Shown here: positions 26,177-39,695 of the stretch, piece by piece
How positions within the stretch are numbered: position 1 is the stretch's first letter
Layout of the letters: every line of letters begins with the position of its first letter
Origin: Planctomycetaceae bacterium UBA2671
GTDB taxonomy: Bacteria; Planctomycetota; Planctomycetia; Planctomycetales; Planctomycetaceae
Reading direction: 5' to 3'
Length of the DNA: 64,000 bases
NCBI GenBank assembly: GCA_002359185.1
Contig: DEML01000030.1
Span: 127,065-191,064, forward strand
Position numbers and translations under genes: made by a program
Notes under the pieces: model-generated
Told to the model about the DNA's origin: nothing
The model's database searches: none
The model's input: the letters and a program-made list of their open reading frames with translations, nothing else

Positions 26177-28021
26177 ATGGATGATGTAAACACGATGACT
26201 GCTCCAGAAACACAGGTTCGCCAACCTCAATCAGTCCCGACGGAGAAAAGGAAACGCGGTCGCGTGGAATTGAGTGTTCAGCAGATTATTGAAAAGGCAG
26301 AAAACGAGCCTGTCAAATTTCGTTACGCGGCGCTCTGGTCGGCCAGTGCAGGATTGATGCTCTGGGCGAGTTATCCACCGTTGAGCTGGAGTCCACTGGC
26401 GTGGATTGCCGTTCTGCCGTGGTTGTTACTGGTTCGCATCGAACAACCGACTCGCCGTATGTTCCTCGCCTCCTATTTGGGCGGGTTATGTTTCACGATT
26501 CCAGCACTGCAGTGGATGCGTTATGGCGATCCGCTCATGTACATCGGCTGGATGGCGCTCGCGTTTTATATCGCCGCGTATGTCCCGGCATTTATCGGAA
26601 TTACTCGGATCGCCGTCCATCGTTGGAAATTTCCTTTATTGGTCGCAGGGCCAGTTGTCTGGACGGGGCTTGAATACTTAAGAGGGTTTCTCTTCACCGG
26701 CTTCGGCTGGTATTACCTGGGACATTCGCAGGTGCAATGGCTCGAACTGATTCAGATCAGCGATCTGGTCGGAGCCTACGGCGTCAGCTTTGTGATGGTA
26801 TTGTTTACCTCGGCTGTCGCTTTGCAGATTCCTGCCAGTTGGATGCAACGCATCGGAATTCTCAAGCCGGGTGAAGGACAAACTGAACCTCGTGCCCTGC
26901 GTTCTCTCATCATTGCGACTGCCGTGCTCGGAACAACTCTCGGCTACGGTTACTACCGTTGTTCGGTCGCCGACTTCCAACCTGGACCACGTGTCGCATT
27001 GATTCAGGGAAATTTCCGGGCCTCTCTGGTCGTTCCGCCCAATGAGTACGAAGAATCGTTTCTGGTTCATAATGAATTGACGGGCATGGCGGTCGAGCAT
27101 CAGCCGGATGTGATTGTCTGGCCCGAAGGGATGTTCCGCTATGCTCTTCTGGAAGCCGATGAAAATCTCTCGGCTGCCGACTTGAGTCAGATTGCTCCAA
27201 ACATTTCTCCCGGCAGTTGGCGAAACAGCGATGTGAATAGCACACTGGCCACGATGAGCGAGAAAGCCGGGGCTGCTCTCGTGATTGGACTGGGGGCTTA
27301 CGTCGCTTCGACTGATGGACTGGCTCAATACAATGCCGCTCAGTTCGTCACTCCGGAAACCGGGATTGATCAACGTTATGATAAACTTCACCGCGTTCCG
27401 TTTGGAGAGTACATTCCCGGTTCCGACTATCCGCTGCTTTCTGGGTTTTTTCCGCAGAATTTCGGACTGACAGCCGGGACAAAAGCCGTTCCCTTTGATT
27501 ATCAATCATGGCGTTTTGCTCCGGTCATCTGTTTTGAAGATACCGTCCCACATGTCACGCGAAAAATTACGCACGCGATTGAATCGCAGTCGGACAAACC
27601 GGTCGATGTGCTGATCAACCTCTCGAATGATGGCTGGTTCGCCGGATCAAGCGAACACGATCAGCATCTCATCACGGCTCAGTTCCGAGCCGTCGAATTG
27701 AGAAAGCCACTTGTCCGAGCCGCCAATATGGGGATCTCATCCTGCATTGATGGCAATGGTCAAGTTCTCGAACCCGAAGTCTTCATGACCAAAGATCAAG
27801 TCAACTGGCAGCCCCGCGAAATTTCTTTTATCGATCCTGATACGGGAACGTATCGCAAGAAACTGGAAGCAGTGCTCGTGCAAACTGTGCCCCTCGATAA
27901 TCGCAGTAGCCTGTATCTAATGCTCGGGGACTGGTTTGCGGCTTTTTGCCTGTTCGCTTGTGGAGCGTTGATTTTGTCACGCTGGTTTCCGAAGCGCAAG
28001 ACGGCTAACAGCAACGCTTAA
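26177..28021 (+). CDS. lnt: Apolipoprotein N-acyltransferase
   Basis: 614 residues, longer than the roughly 510 of E. coli because of an N-terminal cytoplasmic extension (1-55) rich in charged residues. About six membrane helices (55-260) carry the usual ASYPPLSWSPLAWIAVLPWL pattern. A periplasmic nitrilase-like domain follows, with the catalytic triad Glu317 (WPEG), Lys403 (YDKLHRVPFGEY) and Cys452 (CFED), and a last membrane helix lies near 590. Lnt adds the third acyl chain to lipoproteins at the inner membrane. That fits a cell that makes BamD- and LptE-like lipoproteins. The start at 26177 is 50 bases after moeA. Confidence 0.95.
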   Translation: MDDVNTMTAPETQVRQPQSVPTEKRKRGRVELSVQQIIEKAENEPVKFRYAALWSASAGLMLWASYPPLSWSPLAWIAVLPWLLLVRIEQPTRRMFLASYLGGLCFTIPALQWMRYGDPLMYIGWMALAFYIAAYVPAFIGITRIAVHRWKFPLLVAGPVVWTGLEYLRGFLFTGFGWYYLGHSQVQWLELIQISDLVGAYGVSFVMVLFTSAVALQIPASWMQRIGILKPGEGQTEPRALRSLIIATAVLGTTLGYGYYRCSVADFQPGPRVALIQGNFRASLVVPPNEYEESFLVHNELTGMAVEHQPDVIVWPEGMFRYALLEADENLSAADLSQIAPNISPGSWRNSDVNSTLATMSEKAGAALVIGLGAYVASTDGLAQYNAAQFVTPETGIDQRYDKLHRVPFGEYIPGSDYPLLSGFFPQNFGLTAGTKAVPFDYQSWRFAPVICFEDTVPHVTRKITHAIESQSDKPVDVLINLSNDGWFAGSSEHDQHLITAQFRAVELRKPLVRAANMGISSCIDGNGQVLEPEVFMTKDQVNWQPREISFIDPDTGTYRKKLEAVLVQTVPLDNRSSLYLMLGDWFAAFCLFACGALILSRWFPKRKTANSNA

Positions 28022-28215
28022 TCCCAGTTTCATAGGGGCGATTTTTCACATTTTAGTGTTCAAGTTCCTGACGAGCGGTTATGATCAGTTTTCGTTGATT
28101 CGTACATGCGAATGACTGATTCATAAGTTAAATCATTTGATGTGTTGATCTTACATTTCCATTGTGAGTGTCTTTGCAAAAGTGATGAAATCCGCAAATC
28201 CCCGGCAGGAAACCG

Positions 28216-31467
<3,252 letters not shown>

Positions 31468-31475
31468 TTTAAGCG

Positions 31476-31516
31476 TGCCGGGTGGCCCCGAAAGATTCTT
31501 TCGGGGCGGCGCAGCC
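31476..31516. repeat. GC-rich hairpin CCCCGAAAG/CTTTCGGGG
   Basis: Perfect 9-bp stem with a 3-base spacer, part of the family-B type of repeat, just after the cytochrome gene. Confidence 0.7.
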
Positions 31517-31584
31517 GTAAGAGATCTGTTATTAATTCAACTTCAAGCTGATGATCTCTTGTGGACTTCGTCCACCCAGATGCG

Positions 31585-31650
31585 TAGGTCAGGCACCGCC
31601 TGACAACTTTCAAGGTGGTACGCACAATTCGTCAGGCAGTGCCTGACCTA
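31585..31650. repeat. Family-A double palindrome
   Basis: TAGGTCAGGC and the inner GCCTGAC pair with GTCAGGC and GCCTGACCTA. It lies 26 bases before the DUF1501 start, inside the presumed operon, so it could alter the relative expression of the two genes. Confidence 0.8.
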
Positions 31651-31675
31651 AAGTTTTCCAGCATAGAGACGAATC

Positions 31676-33142
<1,467 letters not shown>

Positions 33143-33162
33143 AGCTTCCTGTAATGAGACCC

Positions 33163-33247
33163 GGGTGGCGGGGGCGCTCTCGAAGAGAAGCCCCCGAAAC
33201 GTAGAACTTTCGGGGACTTCCGCTATCGCGGAGCGCCCCCGCCACCC
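33163..33247. repeat. Family-B GC-rich palindromic repeat between convergent operons
   Basis: The outer 17-bp arms GGGTGGCGGGGGCGCTC-type and the complementary right arm are nearly perfect; inner CCCCCGAA/TTCGGGG and CCGCT/AGCGG also pair. It lies 20 bases after the first DUF1501 stop and 143 before the stop of the opposing one, so it may act as a two-way terminator or insulator. Confidence 0.8.
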
Positions 33248-33390
33248 AGACTATCCTGACGAGATTAGATTTTATTAGCGGTTCTAGAGGATTTTCAATT
33301 TTGATCTGCAGCGTTCGGCAGGAGCAAACACAGCGTATTAGGTCATTTGGTATCCAAGCGACTGCAGAAACCATTTGAAAATGGTCTAAA

Positions 33391-34836
33391 TCAACTGATG
33401 ATTGACTCAACAACATGACCATGTACATCAGTCAGTCGGAAATTTCGGCCAGCGTATCGGTAGGTCAGTTTCTCGTGATCGAGGCCGAGTAAGTGCAATA
33501 GTGTCGCGTGCAGGTCGTGCATGTGGACTTTGTTTTCGACGGCTGCAGAGCCGAGCTCATCGGTGGCTCCATAGGAAAATCCAGACTTCACACAATCACC
33601 AGCCAGCCAGGTGGTGAAACCTCCAGGGTTATGATCGCGGCCGGTTCCATTACTTTGTGAGTAAGGAGTTCGTCCAAACTCGCCGCTCCACCAGACGATT
33701 GTATCTTCGAGCAAGCCCCGTTGTTTGAGGTCTTGCAGCAAGGCACCGATGGGTTTATCGACAGCGCGAGCATGTTGTTCATGTTTGGGCAGATTGGAGT
33801 GTTGATCCCAGGCGGGGTTAGCCGAGTTGTCGCCATAGTTGACCTGGATAAAGCGGACACCAGACTCACATAGTCGACGCGCCATCAGACATTGCCGGCC
33901 GTAATCATCGGTCTCCTTTTCTCCGATGCCATACATGTCGAGAGTTTCTTTGGTTTCCTGATTCAAGTCCAAAACATCCGGCACGTTGTTCTGCATTCGC
34001 CAGGCAAGCTCAAAGGAATTGATGACCGCTTCGAGTTCGGAGTTTTGAGAATGAGAGCCTAATTGCTCCTGATTCAGGCTCTGAAGGAATTCGAGTTGCC
34101 TTCGCTGTTGGGTAGGACTCAAATTGGCATTGGATAAATTCCGGAGAGTGGCTTCTTTAATTGCTTTACTGGCATTACCGATAGCCGTTCCCTGATAAAT
34201 CGCTGGGAGAAAGGCGTTTCCATAATTGCGGGGACCACCGTTTCCGGTGGAGGGACTGAGGGAGATGAATCCGGGAAGATTTTCGTTCTCGGAGCCGAGG
34301 CCGTAATTGACCCAGGAGCCGAAGGAAGGTCTCACAAAATTGGTTGAACCGCAATGTAGAAACAATGTCGCTGGTCCATGGGCAACACCATCCGTATGCA
34401 TGGAATGGACAAAGGTCAGATCATCCATGTTTCCAGCCGTTTCCGGGAAAAGATCGGAAGCGGCTCGGCCCGATTCCCCATACTGACGAAATTCCCAGGG
34501 CGATTTCATCACATGCTGAGACGTGCCCCGCTTACCGGTTTTGGCAATCGTGCGGGCATCGTTGAAATTAAATGATTTGCCGTGGTTTTTTTCGAGAGCC
34601 GGTTTGTAGTCGAAGGTATCGACCTGACTCGGACCACCCTGCATGAATAAAAAGATGATCCGCTTGGCACGAGGTGGGTGATGAGGATCTTTTTTCGATT
34701 GAAGCGAACCGCTTGTTTTCGCGGCAGTCGCTGAATTTTGTGCGCACAGGCTTGCCAGGGCCAGTCCTCCAAATCCACATGCGGTTTTCTGGAGAACATC
34801 TCGGCGTGTCATCGGAATTTGATTAGCATGTTCCAT
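33391..34836 (-). CDS. DUF1501 Tat-exported protein (second pair)
   Basis: 481 residues. Twin-arginine signal MTRRDVLQKTACGFGGLALASL. The DUF1501 pattern matches its neighbour at 31676: IIFLFMQGGPSQVDTFDYKP, FVHSMHTDGVAHGPATLFLH, RRLCESGVRFIQVNYGD, TIVWWSGEFGRTPYSQ, GRDHNPGGFTTWLAGDCVKSG, ATLLHLLGLDHEKLTYRYAGR. It is co-directional with the upstream PSD1 gene, whose stop is only 16 bases away. GGAGGGG stands 8 bases before the ATG, so tight co-translation is expected. Compared with the first pair it belongs to the GGPSQVDTFD subgroup, so the two are paralogues rather than a recent duplication. Confidence 0.93.
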   Translation of the reverse strand: MEHANQIPMTRRDVLQKTACGFGGLALASLCAQNSATAAKTSGSLQSKKDPHHPPRAKRIIFLFMQGGPSQVDTFDYKPALEKNHGKSFNFNDARTIAKTGKRGTSQHVMKSPWEFRQYGESGRAASDLFPETAGNMDDLTFVHSMHTDGVAHGPATLFLHCGSTNFVRPSFGSWVNYGLGSENENLPGFISLSPSTGNGGPRNYGNAFLPAIYQGTAIGNASKAIKEATLRNLSNANLSPTQQRRQLEFLQSLNQEQLGSHSQNSELEAVINSFELAWRMQNNVPDVLDLNQETKETLDMYGIGEKETDDYGRQCLMARRLCESGVRFIQVNYGDNSANPAWDQHSNLPKHEQHARAVDKPIGALLQDLKQRGLLEDTIVWWSGEFGRTPYSQSNGTGRDHNPGGFTTWLAGDCVKSGFSYGATDELGSAAVENKVHMHDLHATLLHLLGLDHEKLTYRYAGRNFRLTDVHGHVVESIIS

Positions 34837-34852
34837 GGAATGACCCCTCCGG

Positions 34853-37741
34853 CTATTTTAGATATCGAAATTCGAGACTGGAAAACAACGACTGCACAAA
34901 CTGAGTCCAGGCTTCGTGACTCGAACTCAGCTGTGTTGTCGATTCTATAAAATCACGGCTGATTTCCCGTTCGCTTTTCGTGGGGTGTCTCGCAATTGTC
35001 AGCATGTAGGCATGATCGATTCGAGAGTCTGCGTCGTTAAATGATTCTGCTAATAGATGTTTTGCAGTCTGAGTTGCCTGCTCGCGGACAAACGGATGGT
35101 TCATCAGGAATAAGGCCTGCGGAGCGACCGTGCTCACATTCCGACGACCGGAGACCATGCTCGGATTGGCAAAGTCAAACGCCTCAAAAATTTCTGGCAG
35201 ACTGTTACGGAACACGGGAGCATAAACGCTTCTGAGAGGTTCCTGGAATTGAAAGCCGTAATCACTGGAGAGGTTCTCCGGAAATGTTCGGCCACCGGGT
35301 GTCAAATCGAGTTGCCCGGAAATCGAGAGCATCGCATCGCGGAGTGACTCGGCATCCAATCGATTTCGATGACAATGAGATAACAATCGATTCTCTGGAT
35401 CTGTGGCTGGAGTCGTCCCAACTGAGGAAAGGCGATAGGTTCGCGACATCACGATCGAACGAATCAACTTTTTAACGGACCAGCCCTCTTCGACAAATCG
35501 GGTCGAGAGATAATCGAGCAGTTCCGGATGAGAGGGAGTCTCTCCTGTCGTTCCGAAATTATCGACCGTCCGGACAAGTCCGACTCCAAACAGCCAGTGC
35601 CAGACGCGGTTGGTCATCACTCGTGAGGTTAACGGATGCTCGGGATCGGCCATCCATTTTGCCAGCTCCAGTCGCCCACTTTCATCGCTCGGCATCATCG
35701 GAGCATCGCCATAGGTGGCCACCTGAAGGACGCCGCGGGGAGCAATTTCACCAAGGTTGTGCACGTTGCCTCGAATGTGAATCGGCAGATCTTCGCCTTT
35801 AGCCTCTTCGAGGACGGTCATTGTTTTCGGAATGACAGGAGCCGATTGCTCCAGTTTTTTGAGTTGCACTTCCAGTGATTTGATCTCTTGCTCAATCGAT
35901 TCAAACTTCTGTAACTCAGCCAGCTGCGTCTCTTCCTCTTTGGTATTCGTCTGATTGGGTGATTTCTGGTCAGCCAGTTCAGTTTCCTCAATAGGGAGGA
36001 ATTGAACCGCATCAGCAATGACATGTCCGGTCGTCCCTTTGTTTTCGACCAGCACAAAACTCTGGCCAGCGACTTCGAATCGATAGGTTCCCAGTGAGAC
36101 AAAACGACCATCAATTTTGGGAGGCTGTTTCTGATTCAAGAGTATTCTTTTTTCCCCATCGGCACTGAAGACCGTAATCGGAACATCGACGGCTCGATTC
36201 ACCGAATGACTGTAGGCGAATCGAACTTCATACCTCCCATCTTTGGGCAACTTGGGGAGAAAGGTAATCGTTTTCTCGCCCTTACTGCTGGCTTCATCAT
36301 GACAATAGCCGTTTCCGACATAGTTCTTGAACGACTGGGAATCTTTCCAGGTGCCGACTTTACGAGCCTCGGAATCATCAACGACAATGCCAGGCAAGTC
36401 AGCAACTGCGACAATCTGATATTTGGGAGTTGTATTCTGATTGGCCGGTAGCTGTGATTTTAGCTTAGCAATCGATGTTTCCAACGCGATTTCAGAGGCA
36501 TTATGGGCATCCAGTTTCTGCTGAACATCCTTTGAAACAGGAAGTGGAATCTCGATCCATTTGGAAATGTTGGCGTGATTGAGAGCTTTGACATTTTTAA
36601 GAATACCTGCCATGGCGTAATAGTCGCGGGTGGGAATCGGGTCAAATTTGTGATCGTGACAGCGGGCACAGGTAATGGTTTGCGCCAGAAATCCTCGGCT
36701 AATCACATCCAGTTGCTCGTCAACAAAATCCATCTCCAGTTTTTTCTTATCCTGATCCTCCAGGTTGCTGTTTCCCATTGTCAGGAAGGTAGTGGCAATC
36801 AGGTTTCGTTGACGCTGTTCCAGAGAGGTACTGTCAATAAGATCGCCCGCCAGTTGCTCGATGACAAATTGATCATAAGGACGGTCTTCATTAAATGTGT
36901 CGATTACATAATCTCGATATCGCCACGCCTCGGGCATGACAAAACCGCGCAACGTGACGGACTCTGCGTAGCGAACGACATCCAGCCAGTGGCGTCCCCA
37001 GCGTTCGCCGAAATGAGGGGAGTTCAATAAATGATCCAACACTTGCTCGTAGGCTTGCGGAGAAGGATTACTGACAAAAGCTTCGATTTCTGCAGGAGTC
37101 GGTGGTAATCCAATGATGCTGAAATAGAGACGACGAATTAAAACTTCTTTGTCCGCGTCTTTCGTCGGTTCAAGATGAGTTGCTTCCAGTCGGGCGAGAA
37201 TGAAGTGATCGATCTCGTTAGCTGGCCAGGAGTGATTGTTCACTTCGGGGATCGTGGGATCCGAAACGGGTTGATAAGCCCAATGACTGCGACCTGCTTC
37301 AATATCAATTTTGCGAGGCTTTGCAGAGGTTGCTTTTGCTTGGCGGGGATCAGCCGCTCCGTCACGCACCCAGTGTTCAAAATCGGCAATGATGTTCTCA
37401 GGTAGTTTGCCTTTGGGAGGCATCTCGAAACTGTCGAACTTTAAAGCGGAGATGAGCAGGCTTTCATCGATATCATTGGGCACAACAGCGGGGCCGGAAT
37501 CTCCACCAGTCAGGAGGCCATCGCGGGAGTCGAGCAGTAAGCCGCCCTGCAAGTTTTTAGAGTCGGCAGCATGACACTCATAGCATTGCGCGATGAGAAC
37601 CGGGCGAATTTTCTTTTCAAAAAATTCCAGCTGCTCGGAAGTCGGTTCTTCAGCGTTAATTTCTGAATTCAGAAATTGCGAGACAATGAAAAGAAGGAGA
37701 ATTCTCACAAGCATTTTCACAGGATCTTTCTGTGTTTGCAT
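34853..37741 (-). CDS. PSCyt1-DUF1549-DUF1553 protein with golvesin-like domain
   Basis: 962 residues. A signal peptide (about 10-30) is followed by PSCyt1 with heme motif CYECH (53-57) and DUF1549 with a second CxxCH in CARCHDHKFDPIP. A middle domain (about 450-585) has VVDDSEARKVGTW, KLPKDGRYEVRFAYSHSVNRAVDVPITV, SLGTYRFEVAGQSFVLVENKGTTGHVIADAVQFLP. This is the pattern of golvesin-type/xanthan-lyase carbohydrate-binding domains. A short coiled coil (about 610-640) and the DUF1553 domain follow. The overall plan equals the protein at 28216, but the central module is different. GGAG 8 bases before ATG 37741 supports that start. It forms an operon with the DUF1501 gene. Confidence 0.9.
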   Translation of the reverse strand: MQTQKDPVKMLVRILLLFIVSQFLNSEINAEEPTSEQLEFFEKKIRPVLIAQCYECHAADSKNLQGGLLLDSRDGLLTGGDSGPAVVPNDIDESLLISALKFDSFEMPPKGKLPENIIADFEHWVRDGAADPRQAKATSAKPRKIDIEAGRSHWAYQPVSDPTIPEVNNHSWPANEIDHFILARLEATHLEPTKDADKEVLIRRLYFSIIGLPPTPAEIEAFVSNPSPQAYEQVLDHLLNSPHFGERWGRHWLDVVRYAESVTLRGFVMPEAWRYRDYVIDTFNEDRPYDQFVIEQLAGDLIDSTSLEQRQRNLIATTFLTMGNSNLEDQDKKKLEMDFVDEQLDVISRGFLAQTITCARCHDHKFDPIPTRDYYAMAGILKNVKALNHANISKWIEIPLPVSKDVQQKLDAHNASEIALETSIAKLKSQLPANQNTTPKYQIVAVADLPGIVVDDSEARKVGTWKDSQSFKNYVGNGYCHDEASSKGEKTITFLPKLPKDGRYEVRFAYSHSVNRAVDVPITVFSADGEKRILLNQKQPPKIDGRFVSLGTYRFEVAGQSFVLVENKGTTGHVIADAVQFLPIEETELADQKSPNQTNTKEEETQLAELQKFESIEQEIKSLEVQLKKLEQSAPVIPKTMTVLEEAKGEDLPIHIRGNVHNLGEIAPRGVLQVATYGDAPMMPSDESGRLELAKWMADPEHPLTSRVMTNRVWHWLFGVGLVRTVDNFGTTGETPSHPELLDYLSTRFVEEGWSVKKLIRSIVMSRTYRLSSVGTTPATDPENRLLSHCHRNRLDAESLRDAMLSISGQLDLTPGGRTFPENLSSDYGFQFQEPLRSVYAPVFRNSLPEIFEAFDFANPSMVSGRRNVSTVAPQALFLMNHPFVREQATQTAKHLLAESFNDADSRIDHAYMLTIARHPTKSEREISRDFIESTTQLSSSHEAWTQFVQSLFSSLEFRYLK

Positions 37742-37971
37742 GTTTTATGCTCCGTTGACAGTGAGAGATTCGCTTGTACCGAGGCGTTCTATTGTTGCAG
37801 CTATCCCGATTTGATTGATAGAGAAAACCTTTTGCCACCGGATCTACTGCAGTTTGCAGATTACTGTAGCGACTTTTGATGGTTTGAGCCCAGTAATTCC
37901 AGTCAATGACCCGCTACACATTCATGGAAACGGATCAAGCCAGTGACATAAGGTTTTGAATCCAATGAGAT

Positions 37972-38859
37972 TTATCGTGTCAGGCGATCAATCAGATATT
38001 CTGTTGAGTTCTTGAATTCAGGTTTCTCTACACCGGGAGTTACGAGTACTACGTCAACTCCAGTGGCTTCCAGTTTCTCTGCCAGTTTGACGCCCATGAC
38101 TCCGGAGTGAGTTGGATCTTTGGGGGAGGAGCCAACGACTGGGACTTCGCCGCCATAAAATAGTGCGATTGGCGGATCGTCTTTGGAGACGTGCTCAATT
38201 GGCGAGTACTCGTGAATCCAGGGGAGAACTTCCTGACGTTTGTCGATCAATGCCTGAAAATCTGGAAGTCCGAAAGCGTGAGCCCCATATCGGTAGTTGG
38301 GCATCCACTCTCGCAGTTCTTTGGGATCGAGAGAAACCTGGGCCCCGTTGACGGCTGCACAATAGAGCCGGGTGGATTCGTGACTGATCGGATCGTCGCT
38401 GTTTGGATCGGCCATGTCATCGTGGAAAGCAAGCCAGAGTGAAGTGCAGGCACCGGCAGAACCTCCGGTCGCTCCGATTTTTTTCTTGTCCAGATTCCAC
38501 TCGTCCGCTTTCGAACGAATGAACTGCAACGCACGAGCGGCATCACCCAATGGAGCTTTGACTGGAGGCACTACGTTTTCCGCAACTCCGTTTTGAACGT
38601 ACCGGTAGTTAATCGCAATGACTGTGATTCCACGATCCAGGAACGGCTTCGGATTGGTTTTCTTATCGCCACCTCTCCAGCCGCCGCCATGAATATAAAG
38701 GACGACAGGTGTCGGCTTATCGGACTTGGCCGGATAGAAGTCCATCACATTTCGCTCGTGAGGACCATACTTCACATTCATCTGAGGTTTTAAATCTTCA
38801 GCGTGAACGGCGACTCCGTATGACAGGACAAACATTATTGTTAGAAGGCCGCGAATCAT
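37972..38859 (-). CDS. Exported alpha/beta hydrolase (esterase/lipase-like)
   Basis: 295 residues. Signal peptide (1-20, ending VHA). Carboxylesterase/HSL-type oxyanion motif HGGGW (57-61) and nucleophile elbow GGSAG with Ser134. Candidate acid and His lie in the C-terminal part (DPPIALFYGG, THSGVMG), which fits an alpha/beta-hydrolase fold. It probably cleaves an ester in the periplasm or outside. It reads into the PSD1/DUF1501 operon but is upstream of it, separated by 230 bases, so linkage is uncertain. GAGGAG six bases before the ATG. Confidence 0.88.
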   Translation of the reverse strand: MIRGLLTIMFVLSYGVAVHAEDLKPQMNVKYGPHERNVMDFYPAKSDKPTPVVLYIHGGGWRGGDKKTNPKPFLDRGITVIAINYRYVQNGVAENVVPPVKAPLGDAARALQFIRSKADEWNLDKKKIGATGGSAGACTSLWLAFHDDMADPNSDDPISHESTRLYCAAVNGAQVSLDPKELREWMPNYRYGAHAFGLPDFQALIDKRQEVLPWIHEYSPIEHVSKDDPPIALFYGGEVPVVGSSPKDPTHSGVMGVKLAEKLEATGVDVVLVTPGVEKPEFKNSTEYLIDRLTR

Positions 38860-38963
38860 TGGTAGCTCCTCAGGTTGGTTGGTGTGGATGTGTTGATGCG
38901 TGAGGTATCGTCAGCATAACCAGAAGCGGACATGTGCTGCCAGTGTTCCGTCGAAACTCCGGC

Positions 38964-39341
38964 CTAAGAAATTTTGCATTCCCAACGTTGTCCACATTTC
39001 TTCAGTCCATCAGTGGAGGGCACATAAAGATAAGTTTGCACTTTCATATCGTGATACGGGGTGAGTAACTGGATTGAAGTTCTACGATACAAATTGATTG
39101 AAACACCTTCGACCTCGTCCAGAATGGGCCAGGTCGCTTCAGAGATTTCGTAGAGTTCGCCTTCAATGCTTTGTCCGTTGGGGTCATGTACCAGTCCCGG
39201 GTATTCACCGCAGTCGTAAAGACGATAGCTGGCTTCTGTTTTGGCTTCTCCGAGGAATTTTGCATTCTGGAGATAATGGTCGCGGCAGTAGCCCCGTTTT
39301 AAGGTGCCGTAGACGAAGAGGAGAGGAGATTTAATCTTCAA
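38964..39341 (-). CDS. Gamma-glutamylcyclotransferase-like protein (YtfP/AIG2 type)
   Basis: 125 residues. VYGTLKRG (10-17) forms the glutamyl-binding loop of the GGCT-like fold. The strands EASYRLYDCGEYPGLVHD and IEGELYEIS are the family pattern, and ILDEVEG carries the likely catalytic Glu (about 76-79). The fold splits gamma-glutamyl amides with release of 5-oxoproline; the natural substrate of YtfP-type members is often unknown. Cytoplasmic, no signal peptide. Confidence 0.88.
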   Translation of the reverse strand: MKIKSPLLFVYGTLKRGYCRDHYLQNAKFLGEAKTEASYRLYDCGEYPGLVHDPNGQSIEGELYEISEATWPILDEVEGVSINLYRRTSIQLLTPYHDMKVQTYLYVPSTDGLKKCGQRWECKIS

Positions 39342-39695
39342 CTTTAGTCCCCGAAATATTATTGCAAGCTTAGACAGACAGGCTGGAAGCCTGTCCTACC
39401 GGGCAATTGACTTTAACGATTGTTCGGGTGGTATCAATTCTTTTAAGAAAACTCATTCTGTCGCTTTTAATCTCTCTGACAATGATTCGCTGTCGAATGA
39501 TCGCAACGAATGTGATTGGACTCAATCCTCAATGGGAATTCTTTCGATAGCCAATAAGGGTTAATCCCTACAAACAGCATTTCTGGCCGGGTCTTCAGAA
39601 ATGCAACTTATAAAACAATCCGCTGGAATCACGGCGAGCCCCATAAATCGACGTCGCCGGTTCTCCCAGCGGACCTTTCCCGGAAACAGGTTCCT
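39342..39695. other. Divergent intergenic region with one small palindrome
   Basis: 354 bases between the cyclotransferase-like and MMPL genes. GACAGGCT-GGA-AGCCTGTC (39377-39395) forms a hairpin like the one at 60972-60986. Otherwise nothing is recognised. Confidence 0.55.
39377..39395. repeat. Palindrome GACAGGCT/AGCCTGTC
   Basis: 8-bp perfect arms with a 3-base loop, followed by CTACC. Related to 60972-60986. Confidence 0.65.
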
